Origin: 66-474 sp044464225
GTDB taxonomy: Bacteria > Pseudomonadota > Gammaproteobacteria > Xanthomonadales > Rhodanobacteraceae
Assembly: GCA_044464225.1 (NCBI GenBank)
Contig: JBIQLN010000009.1
Location: 1-64,000 of the forward strand
Length of the DNA: 64,000 nucleotides
Direction: 5' to 3'
A program made the translations under genes and the position numbers. The notes under the pieces are model-generated. The model searched no databases and was not told the origin of the DNA. It saw only the letters and a program-made list of their open reading frames with translations. Shown piece by piece: positions 51,671 through 60,803 of the stretch; position 1 is the first letter of the stretch; the number at the start of each line of letters is the position of its first letter.

Positions 51671-53125
51671 ATGTTGAAAGGGGCGAGGCGGATGGCCGCC
51701 GTATTCGTTCTGCTGTGTTTTTCCGGCGCCGGCACGGCGCTCGCGGCGACGCCGACGCCGACGGTAGCGCTTCCCGATTTCACCGGCATCGTGCAGAAAT
51801 ACGGTCCGGCGGTGGTGAACGTGGTCGCGCATTACAAGCACGCCAGCGAAATGGGCGACGACCATCCCGGCGAGCAGCAAACGCAGGAGCCGCAATTGCC
51901 GGAAATCTTCCGGCACTTCTTCGGCATGCCGTTCGGCCCGCAATTCCGACAGCCCGATCGCGGTGGTGAATCGCTGGGCTCCGGCTTCATCATTTCCGCA
52001 GACGGTTACATCCTCACCAATCGCCACGTGGTCGCCAACGCCGATTCGGTGACCGTGCACCTGCCGGATCACCGCAGCTTCCCGGCGAAGATCGTCGGCG
52101 AGGACAAGATCTACGACATCGCGCTGCTGAAGATCAACGCAACCAAACTGCCGACCGTGCAGATCGGCAATTCGGATGACCTGCAGCCAGGCCAGTGGGT
52201 GGTCGCGATCGGTTCGCCGTTCGGCCTCGACCACTCGGTGAGCGCGGGCATCGTCAGTTACGTCGGCCGCAGCCTCGGTGGGCAGGATCAGCCCGCGGTG
52301 CCCTTCATCCAGACCGACGTGCCGATCAACCGCGGCAACTCGGGCGGTCCGCTGTTCAACCTGCAGGGGCAGGTGGTCGGCATGAATTCGCAGATCTTCT
52401 CGACCAGTGGCGGCGCGATGGGTCTGTCCTTCTCGATCCCCATCAACCTCGCGATGGATGCGCAACGCCAGCTCAGGACCAAGGGCTACGTCAGCCGCGG
52501 GATGATCGGTGTCGGCATCCAGAACGTCAACAGCGATACCGCCAAGGCGATGCACCTCACCGATGAAACCGGCGCGCTGGTGCGCTCGGTGCAGCCGGAT
52601 GGGCCGGCAGCCAAGGCGGGCCTGAAGATCGGCGATGTGATCACCGGGTTCAATGGCAAGAAGATCTACGACTCGGCGCAACTGCCGCCGGTGGTCGCGA
52701 TGACCGCGCCGGGCACCGAGGCGACCGTGAACATCCTGCGCGACGGCAAACCGAAGACGGTGAAGGTCAAGGTTGCCGAGATGCCTCGGAATGGCCTGTC
52801 GCAGGAACTGTTCGCCGGGGCGCCTCCGGCGACCAGCGGCAGCAACCTGCTGGGCCTGACGGTGCAGGACATCACGGCCGCCATCCGCCAGCAACTCGGC
52901 TACAGCGGCAAGGGCGGGGTGGTGATCACCGACGTCGAAGGGCCGGCCGCCCGGGCGGGATTGTCGTCCGGGGACGTGATCCTGCGCGTGGGCAACAAAC
53001 CCGTGAACAGCGTCGCCGAGTTCCGTCGCGAAACGACGAACGTGAAAGCGGGCAGCACGGTGCTGCTGCTGGTGTCGCGCCAGGGACAGAATCAGTTCGT
53101 CGCGATCAGCGTGCCGGAGAAATAA
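51671..53125 (+). CDS. mucD: Periplasmic serine protease DegP/MucD-like
   Basis: The 484-residue protein has a signal peptide, a trypsin-like domain with His119 (NRHVV), Asp149 (YDIALL) and Ser224 (GNSGGP), and two PDZ domains (from about residues 290 and 390). It degrades misfolded envelope proteins. A strong GAGGAG site stands before the ATG. In Xanthomonas the order rpoE-rseA-mucD is known, and the same is seen here, which ties it to sigma-E control. Confidence 0.92.
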   Translation: MLKGARRMAAVFVLLCFSGAGTALAATPTPTVALPDFTGIVQKYGPAVVNVVAHYKHASEMGDDHPGEQQTQEPQLPEIFRHFFGMPFGPQFRQPDRGGESLGSGFIISADGYILTNRHVVANADSVTVHLPDHRSFPAKIVGEDKIYDIALLKINATKLPTVQIGNSDDLQPGQWVVAIGSPFGLDHSVSAGIVSYVGRSLGGQDQPAVPFIQTDVPINRGNSGGPLFNLQGQVVGMNSQIFSTSGGAMGLSFSIPINLAMDAQRQLRTKGYVSRGMIGVGIQNVNSDTAKAMHLTDETGALVRSVQPDGPAAKAGLKIGDVITGFNGKKIYDSAQLPPVVAMTAPGTEATVNILRDGKPKTVKVKVAEMPRNGLSQELFAGAPPATSGSNLLGLTVQDITAAIRQQLGYSGKGGVVITDVEGPAARAGLSSGDVILRVGNKPVNSVAEFRRETTNVKAGSTVLLLVSRQGQNQFVAISVPEK

Positions 53126-53147
53126 TCCGACCCGGAAAAGCGAACGC

Positions 53148-53250
53148 GCAGGTTGGGCTGATCCCGGGCGATGCCCGGGAGAAGCCCAACGCTCCGACGC
53201 AACGGGGCGCGCCGGGCTTCGCCGATAATGCCGGTGCCAGCCCAACCTGC
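53148..53250. repeat. REP-like nested inverted repeat (copy 2)
   Basis: An inner hairpin pairs GTTGGGCT (53152-53159) with AGCCCAAC (53183-53190) and CCCGGGC with GCCCGGG inside it. A perfect 13-base outer pair joins GCAGGTTGGGCTG (53148-53160) to CAGCCCAACCTGC (53238-53250). The two arms compete for the same sequence, so two alternative structures are possible. It lies between mucD and the MBL-fold gene and may also end transcription. Confidence 0.7.
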
Positions 53251-53313
53251 AAAACGCGCCGCCGTGATCTGCCAATATCATGCAGGGCAATCGGCGGCAC
53301 GGCGCACCACGCA

Positions 53314-54183
53314 ATGAAACTCCATTCGATCGAAGGCAATACGCAAAAGCTCGACGGCGGCGCGATGTTCGGCAACGCACCGAAGGCGATGTGGTCGAAA
53401 TGGATACCGGCCGACGACAGGAACCGCATCCCGCTGGCCTGCCGGTGCCTGCTGGCGACCGACCTGGACGGTCGCAACGTGCTGTTCGAGACCGGCATCG
53501 GCGCGTTCTTCGAACCGAAGCTGCGCGAACGCTATGGCGTGGTCGAGGATCGCCACGTGCTGCTCGACTCGCTGAAGGCGATCGGTTTGACGCACGAGGA
53601 CATCGACGTGGTCGTGCTGTCGCACCTGCATTTCGACCACGCCGGGGGTTTGCTGGCGGTGTGGGAGGAAAACGCGCCGTTGCGGCTGCTGTTCCCCAAC
53701 GCGACATACGTGGTGGGCGCCGAGCATTGGCAACGCGCGATACGCCCGCATCCCCGCGACCGCGCATCGTTCATCCCGGGGGTGCCGGAATTGCTGGAGC
53801 AGAGCGGCCGGCTTGAAAAGGTGTCGGGCGAGCATTCGCATGCGCTGGGCAAGGCAGTGCGCTTCCACTATTCGCAAGGCCACACCCCGGGATTGATGCT
53901 GTCCGAAATCGTCGGTCCGCGCGACCACGAAGGCGTGGTGTATTGCGCCGACCTGATCCCCGGTACGCCGTGGGTGCACCTGCCGGTGACGATGGGCTAC
54001 GACCGCGCCCCGGAATTGCTGATCGACGAAAAGCGAGCGTTTCTCGACGACAAGCTCGCGCGCGGCGTGCGACTGTTTTTCACGCATGACCACGCGACCG
54101 CGATGGCCTCGCCGCAGCGCGACGAGCGGGGGCGCTATGGCGTCATCGAGGGGCAGTCCCACTTTTCGGGCATGGCGCTGTAA
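53314..54183 (+). CDS. MBL-fold metallo-hydrolase (lactonase-like)
   Basis: The 289-residue protein has the zinc motif HLHFDHAGG (His104, His106, Asp108, His109), a later SQGHTPGLM His and CADL, the pattern of MBL-fold hydrolases related to N-acyl-homoserine lactonases. N-acyl-homoserine lactone breakdown is one possible activity, but the subgroup also holds other hydrolases. The sequence cannot decide. It starts 188 bases after mucD with the repeat between. Confidence 0.75.
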   Translation: MKLHSIEGNTQKLDGGAMFGNAPKAMWSKWIPADDRNRIPLACRCLLATDLDGRNVLFETGIGAFFEPKLRERYGVVEDRHVLLDSLKAIGLTHEDIDVVVLSHLHFDHAGGLLAVWEENAPLRLLFPNATYVVGAEHWQRAIRPHPRDRASFIPGVPELLEQSGRLEKVSGEHSHALGKAVRFHYSQGHTPGLMLSEIVGPRDHEGVVYCADLIPGTPWVHLPVTMGYDRAPELLIDEKRAFLDDKLARGVRLFFTHDHATAMASPQRDERGRYGVIEGQSHFSGMAL

Positions 54184-54192
54184 GCTCGCGGC

Positions 54193-55308
54193 GTGAGCCG
54201 CTTCTCCGTACTCGTCCATCATCCTTCGCGGAACGCTGCGCTGGGCGCGGCGCTGCTGCTGCTGGGGTTGCTGCTGCTCGGGTTCACCGAACATGCCGAT
54301 CGGCTGCGCGCGATGGGCGAGGACGCGCTGGGCGGATTCGTGTTGACCGGCGACGCCGCGGTGCCGGGTCCGTCGGCCAATGGCAAGCTGGTGCTGGCCG
54401 TCGGCGCGCCGGAAGTGAAAACGCCCGCGCGTGACGCACAGTTCGGCGTATCGGTCGATGCACCGGCGCTGGTGCGCAAGGTCGAGATGTTCCAGTGGAA
54501 AGAGATGCGCTACGGCGGACAGCGCAGCTACGAAATGGACTGGTTCGAACATCCTATCGATTCGTCGACATTCGGCAATCCGGCGGGCCATGCCAATCCC
54601 GGTGCGTTTCCGATCAACGCCGCGCGGTTCGACTCGCCCGATGTGATGGTCGGGGGCTTCAAACTCGCGCCGGCGCTGGTGCACATGATCGACGGTGTCG
54701 AACCATTCGCGGCGGATCTCTCGCACGTGCCATCGAACATGGCGGCAACGTTTCAATCCAGCGATGGCACGCTGGTCACCAGTGCGAACCCCGAACGTCC
54801 GCAAGTCGGCGACCTGCGCATCAGCTGGACCCGCATCGCGCCCACGGACCTGACGGTGTTCGCGCGGAACGATGGCGGCACGCTGGTGCCGGCCAGCAAT
54901 CCCGCGGGCGATGCGATCGCGCAGGTCTTGCTCGGGAAGCATTCGTTGACCGATGTCTTGACCGATGCGCCGCAGCCGCCGCATTTCAAGTGGGCGCGCC
55001 GTGTACTCGCATTGCTGCTCGCGTGGGCCGGCGCAGCCCTGCTGCTGCCCCGCGCGCGCCGCGGCGATCGCCTCCTGGCGCTGGCGATCGCGGTGATGCC
55101 GCTGGCAGTTCTCGCGGCGGCGTTCTGGTTCGATGTGCGGATGCTGGCGGCGGGCGCGCTGATTGCGGTCGCCGTGGCGGCGGCAGGGATGGCGACGTGG
55201 CGTTGGCGGTCAACGGCCTCGCCAACGAGCCGTGGCCGTTCTGGCGGGACCACGGGTTCAAAGACAGACGGCCCGCGAACGAGCGCGAACAAGCGCAGTT
55301 CTCCATGA
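54193..55308 (+). CDS. TMEM43 family membrane protein
   Basis: The 371-residue protein has an N-terminal span (LGAALLLLGLLLLGFTEHAD), a long extracytoplasmic domain with FQWKEMRYGGQRSYEMDWFE and FKLAPALVHMIDGVEPFA, and three spans near the C-terminus (RVLALLLAWAGAALLLP and on). This is the layout of bacterial TMEM43-like proteins, homologues of human LUMA. Function in bacteria is unknown. GTG start at 54193 ten bases after the hydrolase gene. The last 50 residues are low-complexity and may be an extension. Confidence 0.7.
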   Translation: MSRFSVLVHHPSRNAALGAALLLLGLLLLGFTEHADRLRAMGEDALGGFVLTGDAAVPGPSANGKLVLAVGAPEVKTPARDAQFGVSVDAPALVRKVEMFQWKEMRYGGQRSYEMDWFEHPIDSSTFGNPAGHANPGAFPINAARFDSPDVMVGGFKLAPALVHMIDGVEPFAADLSHVPSNMAATFQSSDGTLVTSANPERPQVGDLRISWTRIAPTDLTVFARNDGGTLVPASNPAGDAIAQVLLGKHSLTDVLTDAPQPPHFKWARRVLALLLAWAGAALLLPRARRGDRLLALAIAVMPLAVLAAAFWFDVRMLAAGALIAVAVAAAGMATWRWRSTASPTSRGRSGGTTGSKTDGPRTSANKRSSP

Positions 55309-55344
55309 GCCGATGCGGCCGCGAAACGTAGCTGCGTTCCACGG

Positions 55345-55920
55345 TTACTCGTCCGCGGATTCGTCCTTTTCGTGATCCAGGAACCACAGGCCCGCGAACA
55401 GCTTGGGGTCGATCGAGTAACCCTTTTCCGACATTGCGTGCAGCCACGCACCCGCTTCGGCGCGCGGCACCTCGTGCACCACGATGTCTTCGGTTTCGTC
55501 GCCGCCGCCGTCGCTGACCTTGCGAAGATCCAGGGCGCGCACGAAGTGCATCATTTCCGTGCTCATGCCTGCCGAGGACGGGCCGGAATGCAGCGATTCC
55601 ACGCGCCCGCACGTCCAGCCGGTTTCCTCCTCCAGTTCGCGCCTTGCGGTTTCCGCGGCGTCCCGATCGGTGTCGTGGCCGGCATCGCCGATCAGGCCGG
55701 CCGGCATCTCGATGGTGAACTGGCGCACCGGCACGCGGAACTGCTCGACGAACAGCACGCGATCTTCCGGCGTCACCGCGACGATGATCACCGCGCCCTG
55801 CGGGTTGTTGCGCTCGACGAATTCCCAGTGGCCGCGTTGCTTCAGCGTGAGCCAGTGGCCGGCGTAAAGCACTTCGGCGGGCGCATCGGCGACGGCGGGG
55901 ATGCGGATCACCTTGTTCAT
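55345..55920 (-). CDS. NUDIX hydrolase (ADP-ribose pyrophosphatase type)
   Basis: The 191-residue protein has the NUDIX end RRELEEETGW with the four acidic/helical positions and MPAGLIGD upstream; the usual Glu before the helix is replaced, with a small insert (GHDTDRD). FVEQFRVPVRQFTIE resembles ADP-ribose pyrophosphatases. It cleaves nucleoside diphosphate sugars or similar. Its ATG overlaps the exonuclease stop, making a minus-strand operon with the two genes upstream. Confidence 0.82.
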   Translation of the reverse strand: MNKVIRIPAVADAPAEVLYAGHWLTLKQRGHWEFVERNNPQGAVIIVAVTPEDRVLFVEQFRVPVRQFTIEMPAGLIGDAGHDTDRDAAETARRELEEETGWTCGRVESLHSGPSSAGMSTEMMHFVRALDLRKVSDGGGDETEDIVVHEVPRAEAGAWLHAMSEKGYSIDPKLFAGLWFLDHEKDESADE

Positions 55921-56864
55921 GTCACGGGTTCCGGCTGCAGCAGCTTCCGCGCGCGTTCGCGGGTGAGCGGACCGATCCGCAGCCGCTCGCACAAGGCCTC
56001 CAGTACGGCGAGATCGGCGGCACGGCGCAGCAAACTGTCCGGATGGCCGGGCACCGGCGCATCGAGCGCGATGCAGGCCAGCCGCTTCGACAGGCGTGCC
56101 TGTTCGGCGTGCGCGCGCAATTTCGCCGCCAGCGCCGCGGCGCCGCGCAGTCGCAGGAACGGGACTTCGTCGATGCGCGCCAGCAGATCTTCGAGCGAAC
56201 CGAAATGCGCGAGCAGCGCGGCCGCGCTCTTCGGTCCGACGCCCGGCACGCCGGGGATGTTGTCGATGGCGTCGCCGGTCAGCGCGAGGAAATCGATGAC
56301 CTGGTGCGCTTCGACGCCGAGGCGCGCGGGCACGCCCGCGGCGCCCCAGCGATGGCCGCGAGCGTAGTCCCACTGTTCGGCGTCATGTTGCAGCAACTGG
56401 CCGAAATCCTTGTCGGCGGACACGATCACGGAACGCAAGCCGTGCGCGCGCATCGCGACCAGCACGCTGCCGATCAGGTCGTCGGCCTCGTAGGCGGCGT
56501 CGGCCAGCACGACCAGTCCGAACGCCGCAGCCAGCTCGCGACAGTATTCGAATTGGCGCTTCAGTTCGGGCGGGGCGGGATCGCGGTTGGCCTTGTAGGC
56601 GGGATAGATGGCATTGCGGAAGGAACTGGTGAGCGCGATGTCGAACGCGGCCACCGCGTGGCGCGCGCGCGTGCGTTCCACGAAGTCCAGCAGGAAGCGC
56701 GCAAAGCCGTGCACCGCATTGACCGGCGCGCCGTCGGCATCGAAAAACACGTTGGGCATCGAGTGCCAGGCGCGGAACACGTACATGCTGGCATCGATCA
56801 GGTACAGGGTTTCGATGGACGTCGAAACCGGCGCGGCTGTCTGCGCGGGAACGGCGGCATTCAT
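55917..56864 (-). CDS. 5'-3' exonuclease, H3TH domain (Xni/PolA-N-like)
   Basis: The 315-residue protein has the PIN-like metal motifs YLIDASMYVFRAWH, AAFDIALTSSFRN, ADDLIGSVLV and SADKDFGQLL, followed by a helix-hairpin-helix GVPGVGPKSAAALLAHFGSL. It matches stand-alone 5'-3' exonuclease/flap endonuclease proteins. It could process Okazaki fragments beside DNA polymerase I. ATG 56864 overlaps the stop of the nitroreductase gene. Confidence 0.85.
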   Translation of the reverse strand: MNAAVPAQTAAPVSTSIETLYLIDASMYVFRAWHSMPNVFFDADGAPVNAVHGFARFLLDFVERTRARHAVAAFDIALTSSFRNAIYPAYKANRDPAPPELKRQFEYCRELAAAFGLVVLADAAYEADDLIGSVLVAMRAHGLRSVIVSADKDFGQLLQHDAEQWDYARGHRWGAAGVPARLGVEAHQVIDFLALTGDAIDNIPGVPGVGPKSAAALLAHFGSLEDLLARIDEVPFLRLRGAAALAAKLRAHAEQARLSKRLACIALDAPVPGHPDSLLRRAADLAVLEALCERLRIGPLTRERARKLLQPEPVT

Positions 56865-57439
56865 CCGGGCCACGCACCGAGAACCTGATCGACATCCGGG
56901 CGTTTGCGCTCCGGAGGCTCGTCGCCGCGGCTGCCGATGTGGATATACGCGATCGCGCGTTCCTCGTCGGCAAGTCCGAGCAGTTTCGCGGCTTCGCGGT
57001 CGTAGCACGACCATCCGGTCAGCCATTGCGCGCCGAAGCCGGCGGCCTGCGCCGACAGCAACAGGTTGAAGGCGAGGCAGCCCGCCGACAAGAGCTGTTC
57101 CTGCGCGGGAATCTTGGGGTGATGTTCGTCGATGCGCGCGATCACCGCGAGCACGACCGGCGAATGCGCAAACCGGTCGCGATCTTTCGCGAGCACCCTG
57201 TCGGGCGCCGCGGAATCGATGCGCGTGTGCAGCGCGGCCAGCGCCTCGCCGAAACGCGTACCGGCGTCACCTGCCAGCGTGATAAGCCGCCACGGCGTCA
57301 TCTTGCCGTGGTCGGGCACCCGGATCGCGGTGGCGACGATTTCGCGAAGTTCTTCCGGGGTCGGGCCGGGCGGTTGCAACTGTGCGGCAGGAACGGAACG
57401 GCGGTCACGCAGGAACGCAAGGGCGGCATCGTTTCGCAT
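56861..57439 (-). CDS. Nitroreductase family protein (YdjA-like)
   Basis: The 192-residue FMN enzyme has RRSVPAAQLQPPGPT, RVPDHGKMTPWRLITLAG and NLLLSAQAAGFGAQWLTGW, the features of the YdjA subgroup of nitroreductases, which form dimers with FMN at the interface. Natural substrate unknown. It is the first gene of the three-gene minus-strand group and is divergent from pntAA, 68 bases apart. Confidence 0.85.
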   Translation of the reverse strand: MRNDAALAFLRDRRSVPAAQLQPPGPTPEELREIVATAIRVPDHGKMTPWRLITLAGDAGTRFGEALAALHTRIDSAAPDRVLAKDRDRFAHSPVVLAVIARIDEHHPKIPAQEQLLSAGCLAFNLLLSAQAAGFGAQWLTGWSCYDREAAKLLGLADEERAIAYIHIGSRGDEPPERKRPDVDQVLGAWPG

Positions 57440-57507
57440 CGCGCCAGTCTACCAGCCGCCCGCGCCGGCTTTGCGCTACGATGCCGTGATCGCAACGGGA
57501 GACCAGC

Positions 57508-58611
57508 ATGTCCATCACCATTGCCGCCTTGCGCGAAACCCTCGACGGCGAACGCCGCGTTGCGATAACCCCGGAAACGGCGAAGAAGTACGCGTTGCGG
57601 GGGATGCGGGTGGTGCTGGAGCACGGCGCGGGCGAGGCAGCAGGATTTCCCGATGCGGCCTACCCGGACATCGAATTCGCCGACGCGGCGTCGGTGGCGG
57701 GGCAGGCCGACGTGGTGTTGTGCGTGCAGCCGTTGGCGGGCGATCGTGTTGCAGCGATCCGGGGAGGCGCAGCGTTGGTCGGGCAGCTTCGCCCGCACAG
57801 TGCGGCGGACCGTCTCGCGACATATGCGCAACGCAAGCTCGCCGCGTTCGCGTTGGAACTGTTGCCGCGCACCACCCGTGCGCAGGCGATGGATGTGCTG
57901 TCCTCGCAGGCCGCGGTGGCGGGTTACCGCGCGATGCTGATCGCAGCCGAGGCTGCCCCGAAATTCTTCCCGATGCTGACCACGGCTGCCGGTACGCTGC
58001 GTCCGTCCAGGGTGCTGGTGATCGGCGCCGGCGTCGCGGGCCTGCAGGCGATCGCAACCGCACGCCGGCTGGGCGCGATGGTGGAGGGTTTCGACGTGCG
58101 TCCGGAGACGCGCGAGCAGATCGAATCGCTGGGTGCAAAGTTCCTCGACCTTGGCGTGAATGCCGCGGGGGAGGGGGGGTACGCGCGCGAACTGACCGCG
58201 GAGGAACGCGCCGCGCAGCAGGCGAAACTTGCCGAACACGTGAAGACCGTCGACGTGATCGTCACCACTGCAGCGGTGCCGGGACGGCCGTCGCCGAAGA
58301 TCATCCCGGCGTCGATGGTGGATGGGATGAAGGCCAGTGCGGTGATCGTCGACCTCGCCGCCGAGGGGGGCGGCAATTGCGAGGCGACCAAACCCGGCGA
58401 ACGCGTACAGCGCAACGGCGTCACGATCATCGGGCCGCTGAACCTTCCCTCCGGCGCGCCCCTGCACGCGTCGGAAATGTATGCGCGCAACCTCGCGCAC
58501 TTCAGCGAACTGGTGATCGCGGACGCTGCTTGGAAACCCGATTTCGAGGACGAGCTTGTCGCGAAGACCTGCGTCGCGCGGGACGGCGAGGTGGTTTTCG
58601 GCAAGGCGTAG
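57508..58611 (+). CDS. pntAA: NAD(P) transhydrogenase subunit alpha, part 1
   Basis: The 367-residue protein is the soluble dI domain: MSITIAALRETLDGERRVAI, NAD-binding GAGVAGLQAIATARRLGA and KIIPASMVDGMKASAVIVDL. It transfers hydride to NADP via PntB, driven by the proton gradient. In split-subunit organisms pntAA is normally followed directly by pntAB and pntB; here these begin at 60804, after three opposite-strand genes. The soluble subunit is complete. Confidence 0.93.
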   Translation: MSITIAALRETLDGERRVAITPETAKKYALRGMRVVLEHGAGEAAGFPDAAYPDIEFADAASVAGQADVVLCVQPLAGDRVAAIRGGAALVGQLRPHSAADRLATYAQRKLAAFALELLPRTTRAQAMDVLSSQAAVAGYRAMLIAAEAAPKFFPMLTTAAGTLRPSRVLVIGAGVAGLQAIATARRLGAMVEGFDVRPETREQIESLGAKFLDLGVNAAGEGGYARELTAEERAAQQAKLAEHVKTVDVIVTTAAVPGRPSPKIIPASMVDGMKASAVIVDLAAEGGGNCEATKPGERVQRNGVTIIGPLNLPSGAPLHASEMYARNLAHFSELVIADAAWKPDFEDELVAKTCVARDGEVVFGKA

Positions 58612-58820
58612 CGCCGCATGGAGCACGTGCGACGAATGTAATGCCGGCCCCGGCCCCCGGCGGGCCTGCACCGGGGTGGCGCGTTTCCGGAAGCTGCTTT
58701 CGTAGCCGGGGAAGGCGTGGCCTCCAAAGACCCGGCTGTCGCGCTGCTTCGGATCCTCGAGGATTTCCTCGCGGAATTGGCGCCGCCACCCGCCTCGCGG
58801 GAAAGCGGCCGAGCTCCCGT

Positions 58821-59375
58821 TCAGTGATCCCCGGACGCGGGCGGATGCAGCGGAATGGGCTTGTCGGCATCCCCGGCCGCCCAGCGCATGCGTTGTTGCG
58901 GCGACATCGCGCGCCAGCGTTCGCGCAGGGCACGGCGCTCGGCCGGTGGCAGCGACTGGAACTTCCGGAATGCTTCGCTGACCTTGGCGCGTTGCGTGGG
59001 CGTGAGGTCGTGGAATGCACGCGCGTTTTCGTGCAGTCGCCGACGCTGTTCGGGTGTCATCGTCGCCCAGCGGTGCAGGCGTTCGCGGATCTGCTGCCGA
59101 TGTTCCGGCGACAGCGTGGCCCAGTGCCGCGCGTGCTCGGCAAGCCGGCGCTGGCGCACGGGCGGCAATCGATTCCATTGCCCCTGCAGTGGCGCCAGCA
59201 TGCCTTGCTGGTCGGCCGAAAGGGCGGACCAGGCGAGCGGTTGCGCCACGCGCGCGGCTGACGGTTTCCCCGGTGCGCCGTGCATCGGAATCGGAGGGGT
59301 TGTCTGTGCGAGTGCCACGCAAGGTGCCACGAGCCACGCCGCCAACAGCACCATGGTCGGCATCCGGATGCGCAT
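58821..59375 (-). CDS. DUF3106 protein with signal peptide
   Basis: The 184-residue protein has a signal peptide ending VALAQ and then about five copies of a helical repeat of the form WxxLxPxQRQxLxxLxxxW (WATLSPEHRQQIRERLHRW, WATMTPEQRRRLHENARAF, FQSLPPAERRALRERW), the DUF3106 hallmark. Its function is unknown; it is exported and probably periplasmic. It follows the DUF3619 gene by two bases and is the last gene of the sigma-factor module. Confidence 0.85.
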   Translation of the reverse strand: MRIRMPTMVLLAAWLVAPCVALAQTTPPIPMHGAPGKPSAARVAQPLAWSALSADQQGMLAPLQGQWNRLPPVRQRRLAEHARHWATLSPEHRQQIRERLHRWATMTPEQRRRLHENARAFHDLTPTQRAKVSEAFRKFQSLPPAERRALRERWRAMSPQQRMRWAAGDADKPIPLHPPASGDH

Positions 59376-59377
59376 GT

Positions 59378-59812
59378 TCAGCGGACTCCCCGGTTGCGGG
59401 CGGATGCGATGGCCGGTTGCGCCGCCAGCCAGCGATAGAAGTCCAGGTCCTGGACCATTTCCATCTGGGTGCTTCCGATTTCCGGCGTGATGTCTTCCGC
59501 GGTGCCGCTGCCGGTCGCGATCGGCGTCAACGACACCGCGGTCGCGGCCGGACCGATTTGCCGCGCGGGGTTCATCCAGACCACGCCGATGACCAATGCG
59601 CAGCACGCGGCCGCGCTGGCCAGCGGGGCCCACACGCGCGAGGTGACGCGGGCCTGGCCGGCGCGCGCGGCCTTGCGGCGTGCCATGCCGAGCCGCAGGG
59701 CGTAGTACGCGTCGGTGTTCTCACAGGCGCTCCTGAAAATCGTACGGCTGCGCGATTCGATTTCGGCGTCGCCGGGCAATGCGCCCCTCCTGTTTTCCGG
59801 CAGCTTGTTCAT
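59378..59812 (-). CDS. DUF3619 family protein, likely anti-sigma partner
   Basis: The 144-residue protein has a conserved N-terminal RSRTIFRSACENTD segment, an Ala-rich hydrophobic region (PLASAAACCALVIGVVW, near 65-81) and an end segment VQDLDFYRWLAAQP, which match DUF3619. In betaproteobacteria the same family lies between an ECF sigma gene and a DUF3106 gene, as here. A membrane-bound anti-sigma role is an inference. Its ATG overlaps the sigma gene's stop. Confidence 0.7.
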   Translation of the reverse strand: MNKLPENRRGALPGDAEIESRSRTIFRSACENTDAYYALRLGMARRKAARAGQARVTSRVWAPLASAAACCALVIGVVWMNPARQIGPAATAVSLTPIATGSGTAEDITPEIGSTQMEMVQDLDFYRWLAAQPAIASARNRGVR

Positions 59813-60450
59813 CGCCAGTCCTCGAGTTTCGTCCGCAACGCGTCCATCGCGCGCGACAAGTGCGTCTTGACGCTGCCGGCGCTGCAGCCCATCGCCTTCG
59901 CCGTGTCGGCCACGTCCAGGCCTTCCAGTATGCGCAACAGGAACGCTTCCTGCTGGCGGCGGGGCAGTGCGCGGATGGCTGCAGACATCGCCGCGTGGGC
60001 TTGCCGCGAGGCCAGTACGCGCGACGGGTCCGGCCCGGGATCCGGTGCTTCCCACGCCGGCAGTCCCTCGTCACCGTGGTTCGTGGCGCGGCCGGTCCAG
60101 GCCATGATCCGGTTGCGCACGGTGCGCCGGCGCTGCAGGTCCGTGATGCGTCGGCGCAGGATACCCCAGAACAGCGGCGGCCATTCCCCGGCCGGTTTGC
60201 CGGAATAGTGGCGGACCAGTCTCAGCATTGCGTCCTGCACGGCGTCCAGCGCTTCGTCGGAATCGTGCAGCGCGATTTCCGCGATGCGCCATGCGCGCCT
60301 CTCGACCGAAGCCAGGAACGCTTCGATGGTCGTCGCCACCGGACGACCAACCTGCGCGTGCTGGGTCGCGATCGGGCTTTCGAACACCGCCACGGCGTTC
60401 ATGGCAGCCCCGCTGGCGGGGATCGATTCGGCATCCGTGGTCTCACGCAT
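59809..60450 (-). CDS. ECF-type RNA polymerase sigma factor
   Basis: The 213-residue protein has region 2 (SDEALDAVQDAMLRLVRHYS, LFWGILRRRITDLQRRR) and region 4 (LPRRQQEAFLLRILEGLDVA, CSAGSVKTHLSRAMDALR). It belongs to the sigma factor group that is accompanied by DUF3619 and DUF3106. The ATG at 60450 is used, a later ATG at 60402 is possible. The trio is transcribed against the flanking pnt genes. Confidence 0.85.
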   Translation of the reverse strand: MRETTDAESIPASGAAMNAVAVFESPIATQHAQVGRPVATTIEAFLASVERRAWRIAEIALHDSDEALDAVQDAMLRLVRHYSGKPAGEWPPLFWGILRRRITDLQRRRTVRNRIMAWTGRATNHGDEGLPAWEAPDPGPDPSRVLASRQAHAAMSAAIRALPRRQQEAFLLRILEGLDVADTAKAMGCSAGSVKTHLSRAMDALRTKLEDWR

Positions 60451-60803
60451 CCTGTCTTGCCCTTGCTAACGCGACAGCCGGAAATGGGTTGACCGCGGCA
60501 CCCGGCCCGCACATGATGCGCCGGGGGTCTGTGGATGCTACGCCAAGCGGCCGCGCCGTCGGCTGTTTGCCTGCAGGGCACGGAAGAGCGAGGAAGACGT
60601 ATGCTTCGACGAGCGATGGCACAGGCAGGCGGGCAAACAGCGCCGGCCCGGCGGATTGCTCCGCAGCGGCCGCCATACTTCGATGCGCGCCTTGGCCATG
60701 GAACCACCATGACGCTGCGGCGCGCGTCTCGTCCGGCAACCGCTGCGGAAGCAACGCGGCTCGTTTGGCATAGCGCTCACAGGCCCTTCTGCAGGAGGGA
60801 AAC
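60451..60803. other. Gene-free region between the sigma gene and pntAB
   Basis: A 353-base stretch without a credible gene. It holds an inverted repeat, GCTGTTTGCC (60562-60571) and GGCAAACAGC (60632-60641), separated by 60 bases. A GGAGGG ribosome site lies before pntAB. It should contain the promoters for the sigma trio (leftwards) and for pntAB-pntB (rightwards), but none is strong enough to name. Confidence 0.55.

Noticed and set aside
58640..58680. GC-rich palindrome after pntAA as a terminator
   Set aside because: Stem pairing is imperfect and no T-tract follows on either strand.
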